Below, one piece after another: positions 17,136 through 26,071 of a stretch of 64,000 nucleotides of DNA. Position 1 is the first letter of the stretch. Every line of letters starts with the position of its first letter. The notes under the pieces are model-generated. The model made no database searches, had not been told where the DNA came from, and saw nothing but the letters and a program-made list of their open reading frames with translations. The stretch lies in assembly GCF_918741275.1 (NCBI RefSeq), contig NZ_CAKKNA010000013.1, positions 1 through 64,000 of the forward strand, written 5' to 3'. The stretch is from Bacillus sp. CECT 9360. Its GTDB lineage: Bacteria; Bacillota; Bacilli; Bacillales; DSM-1321. The translations under genes and the position numbers were made by a program.

Positions 17136-18113
17136 ATGTTGCAGCAGGTTATTTTTTATACAATACTAATGGGGTTTCTAATAACGGTTCTTCTCTCTCC
17201 TATATTTATCCCGTTTCTAAGAAGACTGAAGTTTGGGCAAAGTATTCGCGAGGAAGGACCTGAATCACATCAAAAGAAGACCGGTACACCAACAATGGGA
17301 GGCATTGTCATCCTCTTGTCTATCACATTGGCGACATTGGTCATGACTTTTAAGTTTTCGGAGCCATCCGTGAGAACCTATCTTCTTCTGTTTGTCACTC
17401 TTGGTTTCGGATGCCTCGGATTTCTTGATGATTTTATCAAGGTGGTCATGAAAAGAAACCTGGGCTTGACTTCACGCCAGAAGTTATTCGGCCAGATTAT
17501 CATAGCAGTCATTTTTTATTTTGTTTACAGACAAACTGATGAATTCGTGCCGGATATTTCGATTCCGGGAACCGCTTTGTCGATTAATCTCGGCTGGTTC
17601 TATGTGCTTGTGATCATTTTTTGGCTTGTCGGTTTTTCGAATGCCGTAAATCTGACGGATGGGTTGGACGGGCTGGTTTCAGGAACAGCAGCTATCGCGT
17701 TTGGTGCGTATGCGGTGCTTGCCTGGAATCAGTCGCAATATGACGTAGCCATCTTTTCTGTTGCAGTCGTGGGAGCGGTGCTTGGCTTTTTAGTATTTAA
17801 TGCCCATCCCGCAAAGGTATTTATGGGGGATACTGGCTCGCTTGCGCTCGGGGGGGCAATCGCAACGATTGCTTTACTAACAAAACTTGAGCTTATGCTT
17901 GTCATCATCGGGCTTGTGTTTGTCATCGAAACGCTGTCCGTCATCCTGCAAGTCGCTTCTTTCAAGTTAAGGGGAAAGCGGATTTTTAAGATGAGTCCTT
18001 TGCATCATCATTATGAGCTTGTCGGCTGGTCTGAATGGAGAGTGGTCGTGACCTTTTGGTCTGTAGGCCTGCTTGCGGCGATACTCGGAATCTACTTAGA
18101 GGTGTGGTTATAA
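17136..18113 (+). CDS. mraY: Phospho-MurNAc-pentapeptide translocase MraY
   Basis: MraY transfers phospho-MurNAc-pentapeptide to undecaprenyl phosphate, making lipid I at the inner face of the membrane. The 325-residue protein has about ten membrane segments. Family motifs are GTPTMGG (about 50-56), [37 protein letters not shown] and the loop PLHHHYEL. The ATG 17136 follows ATGAGGGAGTAAGGC. The murD start codon directly abuts its stop codon. Confidence 0.97.
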   Translation: MLQQVIFYTILMGFLITVLLSPIFIPFLRRLKFGQSIREEGPESHQKKTGTPTMGGIVILLSITLATLVMTFKFSEPSVRTYLLLFVTLGFGCLGFLDDFIKVVMKRNLGLTSRQKLFGQIIIAVIFYFVYRQTDEFVPDISIPGTALSINLGWFYVLVIIFWLVGFSNAVNLTDGLDGLVSGTAAIAFGAYAVLAWNQSQYDVAIFSVAVVGAVLGFLVFNAHPAKVFMGDTGSLALGGAIATIALLTKLELMLVIIGLVFVIETLSVILQVASFKLRGKRIFKMSPLHHHYELVGWSEWRVVVTFWSVGLLAAILGIYLEVWL

Positions 18114-19466
18114 TTGAAACAGACTGATAAATATTTAAGAAAAAAAATACTCGTATTAGGGCTGGCAAAAAGCGGTGTAACGGCAGCTTCTCTTTTGCAT
18201 AAGCTCGGGGCCTTTGTTACTGTGAATGATGTGTTGCCTCTTTCTGAAAATCCAGAGGCGCAAGGATTGCTTGAACAGGGCATTAAGGTCATATGTGGAA
18301 GCCATCCGATTGAACTGCTAGATGAGGGCTTCGAACTAATCGTAAAAAACCCCGGCATTCCATATACGAACCCTCTTATTAAAGGAGCGATAGAGAAGGG
18401 GATAACCGTTATTACTGAGGTGGAGCTTGCCTATCAAATAAGCGAGGCGCCGTTCGTAGGGATTACCGGCACGAACGGAAAAACAACGACGACGACTTTG
18501 ATTTACGAAATGCTAATAGAGGGAGGAAAGCTGCCGCTGATCGCCGGTAACATTGGCACGGTCGCTTCCGGTGTGGCAGAGGAGGCTGAGGCGGAGAATA
18601 CGATCGTAATCGAGCTTTCTTCCTTCCAGCTTATGGGGATAGAAGAATTCCAACCAGAAATTGCCGTAATGACGAATTTATTTGATGCTCACCTTGACTA
18701 TCATAGTTCGAAGGAAGAATACGCCCACGCGAAAGAGAACATAACCAAAAATCAGACAGATAAGCAGTTTTTTATCTATAATGGTGACCAGAAAGAAGTT
18801 TCTGAAATGGCCGAGCGCTCGAACGCCCAATTAATACCATTTTCAGCTAGCAAGAAATATGAAAATGGAGCTTATGCAGATGATGGTTTTCTTTTCTTCC
18901 AAGGCGAAAAAGTCGTCCGGATAGCTGACATCGTCCTGCCTGGTAAGCATAACTTAGAAAATATTTTGGCTGCCCTATCTGTCAGTAAGCTAAAGGGAGT
19001 GTCCAATGACGCGATTCAAAAAGTGGTAAGCAGCTTCCGCGGCGTTACCCACCGGACACAATATGTGGCTACGATTGATAACCGGAAATTTTATAACGAT
19101 TCAAAGGCAACGAACATTTTGGCGGCGTCAATGGCTCTTTCTTCTTTTAGTGAGCCAATCATCCTCCTTGCAGGGGGTCTTGACCGCGGCAATGAGTTTG
19201 ATGATTTGAAGCCTTATTTAAAAAATGTCAGGGCGCTTGTCACTTTTGGACAAACAGCCGAAAAACTAGAACGTGTGGCAAAGGAATCGGGAATAACAAA
19301 TATAAAACGTGTCGATAATGTAGAAAGTGCTGTACCGGCTGCTTTTGAATTGTCTGAAAGTGGCGACTGCATTCTCCTCTCCCCGGCTTGTGCAAGCTGG
19401 GACCAGTATAAAAGTTTTGAAATCAGAGGGGACATGTTTATGACAGCGGTGCATAAACTGAAATAA
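18114..19466 (+). CDS. murD: UDP-MurNAc-L-alanine--D-glutamate ligase MurD
   Basis: MurD adds D-glutamate to UDP-MurNAc-L-Ala. The 450-residue protein has an N-terminal UDP-binding domain ([14 protein letters not shown], about 12-25), the ATP loop GTNGKTT (119-125) and the C-terminal Mur-ligase domain with [20 protein letters not shown]. It starts at TTG 18114 right after the mraY stop, with GAGGTG inside the mraY 3' end as ribosome site. A strong terminator follows. Confidence 0.96.
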   Translation: MKQTDKYLRKKILVLGLAKSGVTAASLLHKLGAFVTVNDVLPLSENPEAQGLLEQGIKVICGSHPIELLDEGFELIVKNPGIPYTNPLIKGAIEKGITVITEVELAYQISEAPFVGITGTNGKTTTTTLIYEMLIEGGKLPLIAGNIGTVASGVAEEAEAENTIVIELSSFQLMGIEEFQPEIAVMTNLFDAHLDYHSSKEEYAHAKENITKNQTDKQFFIYNGDQKEVSEMAERSNAQLIPFSASKKYENGAYADDGFLFFQGEKVVRIADIVLPGKHNLENILAALSVSKLKGVSNDAIQKVVSSFRGVTHRTQYVATIDNRKFYNDSKATNILAASMALSSFSEPIILLAGGLDRGNEFDDLKPYLKNVRALVTFGQTAEKLERVAKESGITNIKRVDNVESAVPAAFELSESGDCILLSPACASWDQYKSFEIRGDMFMTAVHKLK

Positions 19467-19524
19467 GGGCTTGCCCATCGAGCTTTGCATAAGGAAGACT
19501 TTTCTTCCATCTTCGACACCTCAG

Positions 19525-19559
19525 AAAAAAAGCGATAAGAAGGTTTATCGCTTTTTTTT
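19525..19559 (+). terminator. Terminator after murD
   Basis: AAAAAAGCGATAA pairs with TTATCGCTTTTTT around a short loop, with eight T's. A-rich sequence on the left makes it potentially bidirectional. A second small hairpin (CGGAC..GTCCG, about 19568-19583) lies between it and spoVE. Confidence 0.88.
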
Positions 19560-19624
19560 GGCAGATGCGGACTTTTAGGTCCGAGGCTCATACGGCTCTA
19601 ATATCTTGCTAGAGGTGTATTTCT

Positions 19625-20725
19625 GTGCCATTAAAAAAATCCCATCCCGATCTGATCCTCATTCTTGTCACATTAACGCTGCTGTCTATTGGACTGATCA
19701 TGGTGTACAGTGCCAGTGCTATATGGGCAGATTATAAATTCAGCGATTCCTTCTTCTTTGCAAAAAGGCAAATGCTTTTTGCAGGTGTCGGGATTGCCGC
19801 GATGTTTTTTATTATGAATATCGATTATTGGACATGGAGAACATGGGCAAAGGTTTTAGTTATCGTCTGCTTCGTTTTGCTCGTGGCCGTGTTAATCCCG
19901 GGTATCGGTAGAGAACGAAACGGAGCCCAGAGCTGGATTGGGGTAGGTGCCTTTTCAATTCAGCCTTCTGAATTCATGAAGATTGCGATGATTATGTTTC
20001 TTGCCAAATACCTCTCTGAAAGGCAAAAACTGATTACCTCTTTCAAGAAAGGCCTGCTTCCTTCGCTTTCGCTTGTTTTTCTGGCGTTTGGCATGATCAT
20101 GCTTCAGCCTGATTTAGGGACAGGGACAGTTATGGTCGGCACCTGTATCGTGATGATTTTTATTTCCGGTGCCCGGATTTGGCACTTTGCGGGACTTGGG
20201 CTTTTAGGGATAGCAGGGTTTGTAGGATTAATCCTTTCGGCGCCTTACCGGATGAAGCGGATTACCTCGTTCCTTGATCCATGGCAGGATCCGCAGAACA
20301 GCGGGTTTCAAATCATTCAATCACTGTTCGCAATCGGTCCTGGCGGCCTGTTTGGGCTGGGACTTGGCCAAAGCAGGCAGAAGTTTTTCTACCTGCCTGA
20401 ACCTCAGACGGATTTCATATTTGCGATTTTATCCGAGGAGCTTGGCTTTATTGGTGGCTCACTCGTTATCTTGTTGTTTGCGCTGCTTTTATGGCGAGGA
20501 ATCCGGATTGCTCTGGGTGCGCCTGATTTGTACGGGAGTTTCCTGGCGGTGGGGATCATTGCAATGGTGGCGATTCAGGTCATGATTAATGTCGGGGTCG
20601 TCACTGGACTGATGCCCGTTACCGGAATCACCCTTCCCTTTTTAAGCTACGGCGGATCGTCCTTGACACTCATGCTTATGGCAATAGGGGTGTTATTGAA
20701 TATAAGTAGATATTCAAGGTATTAA
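19625..20725 (+). CDS. spoVE: SEDS-family peptidoglycan polymerase SpoVE
   Basis: SpoVE is the SEDS glycosyltransferase of spore cortex synthesis and pairs with SpoVD. The 366-residue protein has about ten membrane segments. Family motifs are VYSASA, SWIGVGAFSIQPSEFMKI, MLQPDLGTG and the C-terminal GVVTGLMPVTGITLPFLSYG region, split here as GLMPVTGITLPFLSYGGSS. It starts at GTG 19625 with AGAGGTG upstream. Its position between murD and murG matches B. subtilis spoVE. A role as the FtsW paralogue is less likely given that position. Confidence 0.93.
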   Translation: MPLKKSHPDLILILVTLTLLSIGLIMVYSASAIWADYKFSDSFFFAKRQMLFAGVGIAAMFFIMNIDYWTWRTWAKVLVIVCFVLLVAVLIPGIGRERNGAQSWIGVGAFSIQPSEFMKIAMIMFLAKYLSERQKLITSFKKGLLPSLSLVFLAFGMIMLQPDLGTGTVMVGTCIVMIFISGARIWHFAGLGLLGIAGFVGLILSAPYRMKRITSFLDPWQDPQNSGFQIIQSLFAIGPGGLFGLGLGQSRQKFFYLPEPQTDFIFAILSEELGFIGGSLVILLFALLLWRGIRIALGAPDLYGSFLAVGIIAMVAIQVMINVGVVTGLMPVTGITLPFLSYGGSSLTLMLMAIGVLLNISRYSRY

Positions 20726-20731
20726 GGTAGA

Positions 20732-20767
20732 CAGCAAACTCCTCTACATTGTTAGGGGAGTTTTTTA
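20732..20767 (+). terminator. Terminator after spoVE
   Basis: AAACTCCTCT pairs with AGGGGAGTTT (one G-U pair) around an 8-nt loop, followed by a T-run. Confidence 0.88.
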
Positions 20768-20809
20768 TCAATTTTCCAAAATCCATTCATTACAAAAGCG
20801 AAGAAATGG

Positions 20810-20838
20810 TTGGCTTTGCCCGCTGTTTAGACTATAGT
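20810..20838 (+). promoter_or_regulatory. Candidate sigma-A promoter for murG
   Basis: TTGGCT at 20810-20815 and TATAGT at 20833-20838 are separated by exactly 17 bp. Transcription would start near 20845, immediately before the hairpin at 20848. Confidence 0.55.
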
Positions 20839-20847
20839 ATATAGAGG

Positions 20848-20876
20848 GTAAAGCGTCACAGAGCTTTACTTTTTTC
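20848..20876 (+). terminator. Terminator-like hairpin in the murG leader
   Basis: GTAAAGC (20848-20854) pairs perfectly with GCTTTAC (20863-20869), followed by six T's at 20870-20875. It lies between the candidate murG promoter and the murG start at 20912, and after the spoVE terminator, so it looks like an attenuator or a second barrier against read-through. Confidence 0.65.
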
Positions 20877-20911
20877 GCTTTTTATACAGAACGATGTTGG
20901 GGTGACTAAAC

Positions 20912-22009
20912 ATGAAGATTGTTGTTAGCGGCGGAGGAACAGGGGGACACATTTATCCGGCTCTCGCGCTCATACGGGAAATCAAAAATAAGGATAAAAA
21001 CAGTTCATTCCTATATATTGGTACAGAAAACGGCCTCGAGAAGGATATTGTTACTAGCGAACAAATCCCGTTTAAATCCATACATATTACCGGTTTCAAA
21101 CGTAAACTTTCTTTCGAAAACGTGAAAACGGTCACGAGATTTCTTAAGGGTGTTCGTGACAGTAAAAAAATGCTGAAGGAATTCAAGGCCGATGTGGTCA
21201 TTGGAACAGGGGGATACGTCTGCGGACCCGTCGTTTATGCTGCGGCAAAGCTCGGCATTCCATGCATTGTCCATGAACAGAACAGCATACCTGGACTGAC
21301 TAATAAATTTTTGAGCAAATATGTTGATAAGGTAGCGATTTGTTTTAATGAAGCAAAGCAATTTTTCCCGGAAAACAAGACCGTCCTGACAGGAAATCCT
21401 CGCGCGTCAGAGGTGCTCCATTTCGAAGGCAAAGCAGGATTAAAAAAGCTTGGCTTAAATCCTTCGATTCCCACGGTGTTAATCTTTGGGGGAAGCCGCG
21501 GTGCGAGGCCGATTAATGAAGCGGTTTTAAAGGTCATGTCAGAGCTTAGAGGGAAATCTTATCAGGTTTTGTATGTGACTGGTGAGGTCCACTTTGATCA
21601 GATCTCTAGGGAAATAGAACTGATCGGTAACCCCGAAAATGTGATGATTAAGCCATATTTGAGTAATATGCCGGAAATTTTATCAGGAGTTGATTTAGCG
21701 GTAACCCGCGCGGGCGCGACGACACTTGCCGAACTGACGGTACTCGGGATACCAAGTATTTTAATTCCAAGTCCGTATGTTACGAATAATCATCAGGAAA
21801 GGAATGCCCGCTCCTTAAGCGACCACGGCGCAGCTGAGCTTGTACTCGAAAAGGAACTGAACGGCAGCAAACTGATCAGCACGATCGATTCCATCATCAC
21901 TGACAAGAAGAAGCTTGAATCAATGAAACAGGCAGCAATTGACCTCGGTCTGCCGGATGCAGCTGACAGGCTGTATCAAGTAATCATGGACATTGCTAAA
22001 AAGAACTGA
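20912..22009 (+). CDS. murG: Lipid II synthase MurG
   Basis: MurG transfers GlcNAc from UDP-GlcNAc to lipid I, giving lipid II, at the cytoplasmic face of the membrane. The 365-residue GT-B glycosyltransferase shows the glycine-rich loop [11 protein letters not shown] (7-17), a second loop GTGGYVCGP (about 97-105), HEQNSIPG, and the C-terminal [11 protein letters not shown] and NNHQERNA motifs. The ATG 20912 follows a GGGGTGA site. The gene may be controlled from its own promoter and leader hairpin. Confidence 0.97.
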   Translation: MKIVVSGGGTGGHIYPALALIREIKNKDKNSSFLYIGTENGLEKDIVTSEQIPFKSIHITGFKRKLSFENVKTVTRFLKGVRDSKKMLKEFKADVVIGTGGYVCGPVVYAAAKLGIPCIVHEQNSIPGLTNKFLSKYVDKVAICFNEAKQFFPENKTVLTGNPRASEVLHFEGKAGLKKLGLNPSIPTVLIFGGSRGARPINEAVLKVMSELRGKSYQVLYVTGEVHFDQISREIELIGNPENVMIKPYLSNMPEILSGVDLAVTRAGATTLAELTVLGIPSILIPSPYVTNNHQERNARSLSDHGAAELVLEKELNGSKLISTIDSIITDKKKLESMKQAAIDLGLPDAADRLYQVIMDIAKKN

Positions 22010-22071
22010 TCCATAGTGAAAGCATACAATGTAACAAACATTTTATTCAGTCATATATTGGGAGGATTATC

Positions 22072-22980
22072 ATGAAAGAGGCAGTTGAAAAACTGAAGGA
22101 CTTACAGGTAGGAAAAGTACTTGAAAATGAAGCGCTTGCCAACCATACAACGATGAAAATAGGAGGGCCGGCTGATCTGTTCATTGAGCCATCCTCCGTT
22201 GACAATCTTGAGAAAACCATGGAAGTTATAAAGGAATTTGAGCTTAAGTGGACGGTTATTGGGAGAGGCTCCAATCTTCTTGTATCAGACATGGGGATTG
22301 AAGGGGCCGTCATTAAGCTTGGAAAAGGTCTGGATAATCTTGAGATAAATGATACGGAGATAACAGTCGGAGCTGGATTCTCCCTCGTAAGCTTGTCTGT
22401 GCAAATCAGTAAAAAAGGACTTGCGGGGCTTGAGTTTGCGAGCGGTATCCCCGGATCGGTAGGCGGTGCGGTTTATATGAATGCAGGTGCCCACGGCTCC
22501 GATATCTCCAATATATTAAAAAAAGCTTATGTGTTATTTGAAGACGGAAGCCTGGAATGGTTGACAAAAGAGGAAATGGAGTTTTCTTACCGAACTTCGG
22601 TCCTACAGAAAAAACGGCCAGGAATTGTGGTCGTTGCCGTTTTCAGCTTGCATTCAGGCAATCGCGAAGAAATTGTCGAAAGAATGCAGAACAACAAAAA
22701 CTACCGTAAAGAAACCCAGCCATACAATCTGCCATGTGCAGGAAGCATTTTTAGAAATCCGCTCCCAAATCATGCGGGCAAGCTTGTTCAGGAAGCCGAC
22801 CTAAGAGGCCATTCCATCGGGGGGGCAAAGATTTCCGAAATGCATGGAAACTTTATTGTCAACGCAGGAAATGGCAGGGCGGAAGATGTCTTGGCTTTAA
22901 TCCAGCATGTAAAAGATACCGTATATGAAAAGTACGGCATCGAAATGGAAACTGAAGTTGAAATTATTGGACGGAAATAG
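22072..22980 (+). CDS. murB: UDP-N-acetylenolpyruvoylglucosamine reductase MurB
   Basis: MurB reduces UDP-GlcNAc-enolpyruvate to UDP-MurNAc using FAD and NADPH. The 302-residue length and lack of an extra domain indicate the type IIa form common in Firmicutes. Motifs are [12 protein letters not shown] (about 22-33), [28 protein letters not shown] (in two parts near 125-145) and [10 protein letters not shown] with the catalytic serine, plus a C-terminal Glu in ETEVEIIG. The ATG 22072 follows GGGAGGATTATC. Confidence 0.96.
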   Translation: MKEAVEKLKDLQVGKVLENEALANHTTMKIGGPADLFIEPSSVDNLEKTMEVIKEFELKWTVIGRGSNLLVSDMGIEGAVIKLGKGLDNLEINDTEITVGAGFSLVSLSVQISKKGLAGLEFASGIPGSVGGAVYMNAGAHGSDISNILKKAYVLFEDGSLEWLTKEEMEFSYRTSVLQKKRPGIVVVAVFSLHSGNREEIVERMQNNKNYRKETQPYNLPCAGSIFRNPLPNHAGKLVQEADLRGHSIGGAKISEMHGNFIVNAGNGRAEDVLALIQHVKDTVYEKYGIEMETEVEIIGRK

Positions 22981-23011
22981 CCGGTAACCATACTTATGCA
23001 TCCGAATTTTT

Positions 23012-23020
23012 GATATAATA
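23012..23020 (+). promoter_or_regulatory. Candidate extended -10 promoter upstream of divIB
   Basis: TTGATATAAT around 23010-23019 contains TATAAT with a TG one base upstream. No good -35 is seen. A small hairpin GTCCTG..CAGGAC follows at about 23036-23051, before divIB at 23130. Confidence 0.4.
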
Positions 23021-23129
23021 TCCTGGAAAAGATTTGTCCTGCTTTCAGGACACATCGCTTTTTATATGGACAGGCTGCGGTTAACAGTAGTTTAGGTGTC
23101 CATTTGTTTTCAGGAAGAGGTGAACAGGG

Positions 23130-23927
23130 ATGGAGAAAGGGAAAATCGTTTCCATTGAGGATCGCATCCCCAAGCTTAAAGAATTAAGAAAAAGAAAAGC
23201 CAACCGGCGAATGATACTGCTGCTTTCTTTGTTCTTCGTGTTGATTGCGTGTGTTATGTATTTTCTCTCACCGCTCAGCCACATTCGTACAATTGACGTT
23301 GAAGGTAACCGTTATATCTCTTCCGAGCAGGTTGTCAAGCTAAGCGGGTTAACAAACGATACGAATATATGGCAGATTGATAAAAAGCAAGTCAGTAGAG
23401 AAATAAAAACGAATCCGGAAATCAAACGGGTTGATATAAAAAGAAGAATCCCAAATTCTGTCGTTTTTACAATAACTGAAAGAGACCGGCTCGCCTACGT
23501 CGTGAAAGAAGGCCGCTTCCAGCCTGTTTTGGAAAATGGTGAGATTCTCGAACCTCTACCGAAAGGGGAAATCCCTGTTTATGCCCCTGTTTTGGTCGGA
23601 TTTTCAAAAGGTCAAGAGCTTAATCTGCTTCTTGGGGAATTGGGCAAGCTGCCGCAGGAGATTTTGAATTCTATTTCCGAAATACACGAAGCACCCACAA
23701 AAACTGACAACTATCAGATAACTTTATATATGAATGACGGTTTTGAGGTAAGGGCGACAAGCAGGTCTTTATCAGAGAAGCTTGTGCATTATCCGGCGAT
23801 AATCAGCCAGTTGGATCCCAATGTCAAGGGGGTCATTAATCTTGAAGTAGGTTCTTATTTCAAGGCTTATGATTCACCTGATACAAAAAACGATAAGGAA
23901 ACGAAGAAAAATGCCGATGAAAGTTAA
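23130..23927 (+). CDS. divIB: Cell division protein DivIB (FtsQ)
   Basis: DivIB is the Gram-positive FtsQ, a bitopic divisome protein that stabilises FtsL-DivIC. The 265-residue protein has a basic cytoplasmic N-terminus, one membrane segment at about 29-48, a POTRA domain starting at ISHIRTIDVEGNRYISSEQV-like sequence (about 50-120) and the FtsQ beta domain. The ATG 23130 follows GAAGAGGTGAACAGGG. Its 3' end overlaps ylxW. Confidence 0.94.
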   Translation: MEKGKIVSIEDRIPKLKELRKRKANRRMILLLSLFFVLIACVMYFLSPLSHIRTIDVEGNRYISSEQVVKLSGLTNDTNIWQIDKKQVSREIKTNPEIKRVDIKRRIPNSVVFTITERDRLAYVVKEGRFQPVLENGEILEPLPKGEIPVYAPVLVGFSKGQELNLLLGELGKLPQEILNSISEIHEAPTKTDNYQITLYMNDGFEVRATSRSLSEKLVHYPAIISQLDPNVKGVINLEVGSYFKAYDSPDTKNDKETKKNADES

Positions 23928-24612
23928 AGGGAAGCAAGTCATTCTTTCTCTTGTTTGTTTAGTGCTGGGGTTCATGGTTGCCTTTTCGTATAATTTGACG
24001 CAAAGGGAAAATAACAAGCCGGACTCAGATAATAAAGGATGGGATCGAGAATATCAGCTTAGAACTGAGCTGATCGAGCAGGAAGAGAAAAACCGGGAAT
24101 TGCAAAAAGAATTGATTCAAAAACAGTCGGATATAACTGCAATCGAAAAAGAACTTTCACAGGAAGCCCGGGTGTTTTTTAACTTAGCTGAAGATACGGA
24201 GAAGTATCGGCTGTTCCTTGGGAAAGTAAAAGTGAAGGGCAAGGGTGTGGAAGTGACTCTCGAAGATGGTGCAATGGATGAGGCAACTGAAAATCCGAAC
24301 AGCTATATAGTCCATGAACAGCATGTATTTAACGTTGTAAATGAACTCTACATATCCGGTGCGACAGCGGTAGCGATTAATGGCCAAAGATTGAAGCACA
24401 ATTCTTACATTGTCTGTGATGGCCCGGTGATCACTGTTGATGGCAGACAACATCCGGCTCCGTTCATCATCTCCGCAATTGGTAGCCCAGACGTATTGGC
24501 GGCTGCTCTAAATCTGTCCGGTGGGGTAAAGGATCAGCTCGTGAACGACAATATTGTGTTCAAGCTTGAGAGGCAGGATAACATGATTCTGGATCCGACT
24601 GTGGGAAGCTAG
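23911..24612 (+). CDS. ylxW: DUF881 family protein YlxW
   Basis: A 233-residue DUF881 protein of unknown function, conserved in division clusters of Firmicutes. It has an N-terminal hydrophobic anchor (about 8-27), a charged coiled coil (about 45-85) and the DUF881 domain (about 95-230) with ATAVAINGQRL. The start is taken at ATG 23911 (AAGGAA upstream; ATG 23917 is also possible); the frame opens earlier inside divIB. It overlaps divIB by 17 bp. A repeat element separates it from its paralogue ylxX. Confidence 0.88.
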   Translation: MPMKVKGKQVILSLVCLVLGFMVAFSYNLTQRENNKPDSDNKGWDREYQLRTELIEQEEKNRELQKELIQKQSDITAIEKELSQEARVFFNLAEDTEKYRLFLGKVKVKGKGVEVTLEDGAMDEATENPNSYIVHEQHVFNVVNELYISGATAVAINGQRLKHNSYIVCDGPVITVDGRQHPAPFIISAIGSPDVLAAALNLSGGVKDQLVNDNIVFKLERQDNMILDPTVGS

Positions 24613-24636
24613 ACCCTCTGGACTGATGTATAGCTG

Positions 24637-24752
24637 CGACGTACAAGATGTGGCGGTGTTAGTCGTTCTTCCATACTTGCAGGGCGCTTCCGCTTAGGCC
24701 CACACGATGTGGGTCATGAAGGCGAAGACATAAGGCCGTGGCGTGTTCCTTT
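24637..24752 (-). repeat. Partial structured repeat (copy E) between ylxW and ylxX
   Basis: GATGTGGCGGTGTTAGTCG, CCATACTTGCAGGGCGCTTC and AGGCCCACACGATGTGGGTC match parts of the element at 62968-63228. The stretch GGCGAAGACATAAGG..GTGGCG matches copy B at 5646-5666. It looks like a truncated or recombined copy in the minus orientation. It ends just upstream of the ylxX ribosome site, inside the divIB-ylxW-ylxX-sbp operon. Confidence 0.75.
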
Positions 24753-24768
24753 AGAAAGATTGGTGGGA

Positions 24769-25488
24769 ATGTTGAAAAGAATAAATAATTTTGCTTTTAC
24801 TTTTATAGCTGTTATTATCGGATTTATGCTTGCCATTCAATTTCAATCTCATAAAAATCCTGAAGTCCGTGATACGAGAGATACATGGGAGCTTCGGGGA
24901 GATTTGTTGCAGGAGCAGCAGAAACAATCTGAATTGATCAAGGAAATTGGCGCTCATGAAGAAAAGCTGGCAAAATATCAAACTGAGCGAAGCCTTGGCA
25001 AGGAAGAAGTACTCCGGGAAACGCTGGCCGAACTGAAAAGGGAGGCAGGACTTACTGATATTCGTTCTGAAGGAATTATTCTGACGATTGAACCTTCCAA
25101 GGAGAGTCTGTTGCTCGGTGAACGGGCGAAAAATGTCTCACCACATTTACTAAAGAGATTGGTGAATGAGCTAAATATGTATGAAGCAGAGCATATTTCC
25201 ATAAATGGACAAAGAATCATTAATACAACGGTGATTCGTGATGTTAATGGAGAGACAAAAGTTGACGGGTTCTCGCTTGATGATTACCCGGTTGAAATAA
25301 AGGTCATCGCTCCAGATGCCAAAGAACTGAAGAATCGTATCCAAGTCTCCGAATCGGTCGATAATTTTTTTGTGGATAATTTGAATGTCAACATATCAAA
25401 CCCTCTGGAAGTTACCATTCCCGCTTATGGTGACACGATAAGAGTTAAGGAAATGGAACCTATTGAAGGAAATGGGGGAGAATCATAA
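24769..25488 (+). CDS. ylxX: DUF881 family protein YlxX
   Basis: A 239-residue paralogue of YlxW with the same plan: membrane anchor (about 8-24), coiled coil (about 40-85) and DUF881 domain with EAEHISINGQRI. Function unknown. Start choice is ATG 24769 or TTG 24772, both just after GGTGGG; the frame opens back to 24709 but that part lies in repeat copy E and is not expected to be protein. It overlaps sbp by an ATG junction (stop at 25486-25488, sbp ATG at 25488). Confidence 0.86.
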   Translation: MLKRINNFAFTFIAVIIGFMLAIQFQSHKNPEVRDTRDTWELRGDLLQEQQKQSELIKEIGAHEEKLAKYQTERSLGKEEVLRETLAELKREAGLTDIRSEGIILTIEPSKESLLLGERAKNVSPHLLKRLVNELNMYEAEHISINGQRIINTTVIRDVNGETKVDGFSLDDYPVEIKVIAPDAKELKNRIQVSESVDNFFVDNLNVNISNPLEVTIPAYGDTIRVKEMEPIEGNGGES

Positions 25489-25850
25489 TGTGGCTTCCTA
25501 TTTTCGGACTTCTAATAGGTGTCCTGCTTGGCTTGCTCACCGACTTGAAAATACCCGAAGAATACTCCAATTACCTCTCAATTGCTGTGCTTGCCGCTTT
25601 TGATACCCTTTTTGGCGGAATCAGGGCTCATTTGCAGGATATTTATGATGAATGGGTATTTGTATCAGGATTTTTCTTTAATATTATCCTGGCTGCAAGT
25701 TTAGCTTTTCTAGGCGTACATCTTGGTGTAGACTTGTATTTAGCCGCTGTATTTGCATTTGGTGTCAGGCTCTTCCAAAACATAGCGGTGATTAGAAGAA
25801 TCCTGTTGTCCAGGTGGTCCGATTCCCGCAAAAAAGCTGAAAAAAATTAA
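25488..25850 (+). CDS. sbp: Small basic protein Sbp (DUF1290)
   Basis: A 120-residue integral membrane protein of the DUF1290 family, standing before ftsA in Bacillaceae. About four hydrophobic segments are visible (near 2-20, 30-48, 58-80, 82-105), and the C-terminus is strongly basic (RRILLSRWSDSRKKAEKN). Function unknown. Translationally coupled to ylxX with GGGGGAG upstream. The 220-bp gap to ftsA holds promoter-like AT-rich sequence. Confidence 0.9.
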   Translation: MWLPIFGLLIGVLLGLLTDLKIPEEYSNYLSIAVLAAFDTLFGGIRAHLQDIYDEWVFVSGFFFNIILAASLAFLGVHLGVDLYLAAVFAFGVRLFQNIAVIRRILLSRWSDSRKKAEKN

Positions 25851-25972
25851 AGGGAAAAACCCATGCATGACGAATAGGTAAAAGATTAAAAACGTGTTAC
25901 CTGCGCGATTTTAACATCAATACCTTACAAAAATTTCTGTTTAATGACGGATCTTGGATTTCCATTGGTAAT

Positions 25973-26022
25973 TTGTACAGTAGTATACTATCCTATATAT
26001 AATAGGTTTTTTCTGGTATAAT
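25973..26022 (+). promoter_or_regulatory. Candidate ftsA-ftsZ promoter cluster
   Basis: Several sigma-A-like boxes overlap: TTGTAC at 25973-25978 with TATATA/TATAAT around 25996-26003, and an extended -10 TGGTATAAT at 26014-26022. ftsAZ in B. subtilis is known to have several promoters, but none here can be chosen by eye. Confidence 0.4.
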
Positions 26023-26071
26023 CATGGATTTAAGAAACAAATTTGTTTTATTCAGAAGGAGGTGCCATGGA

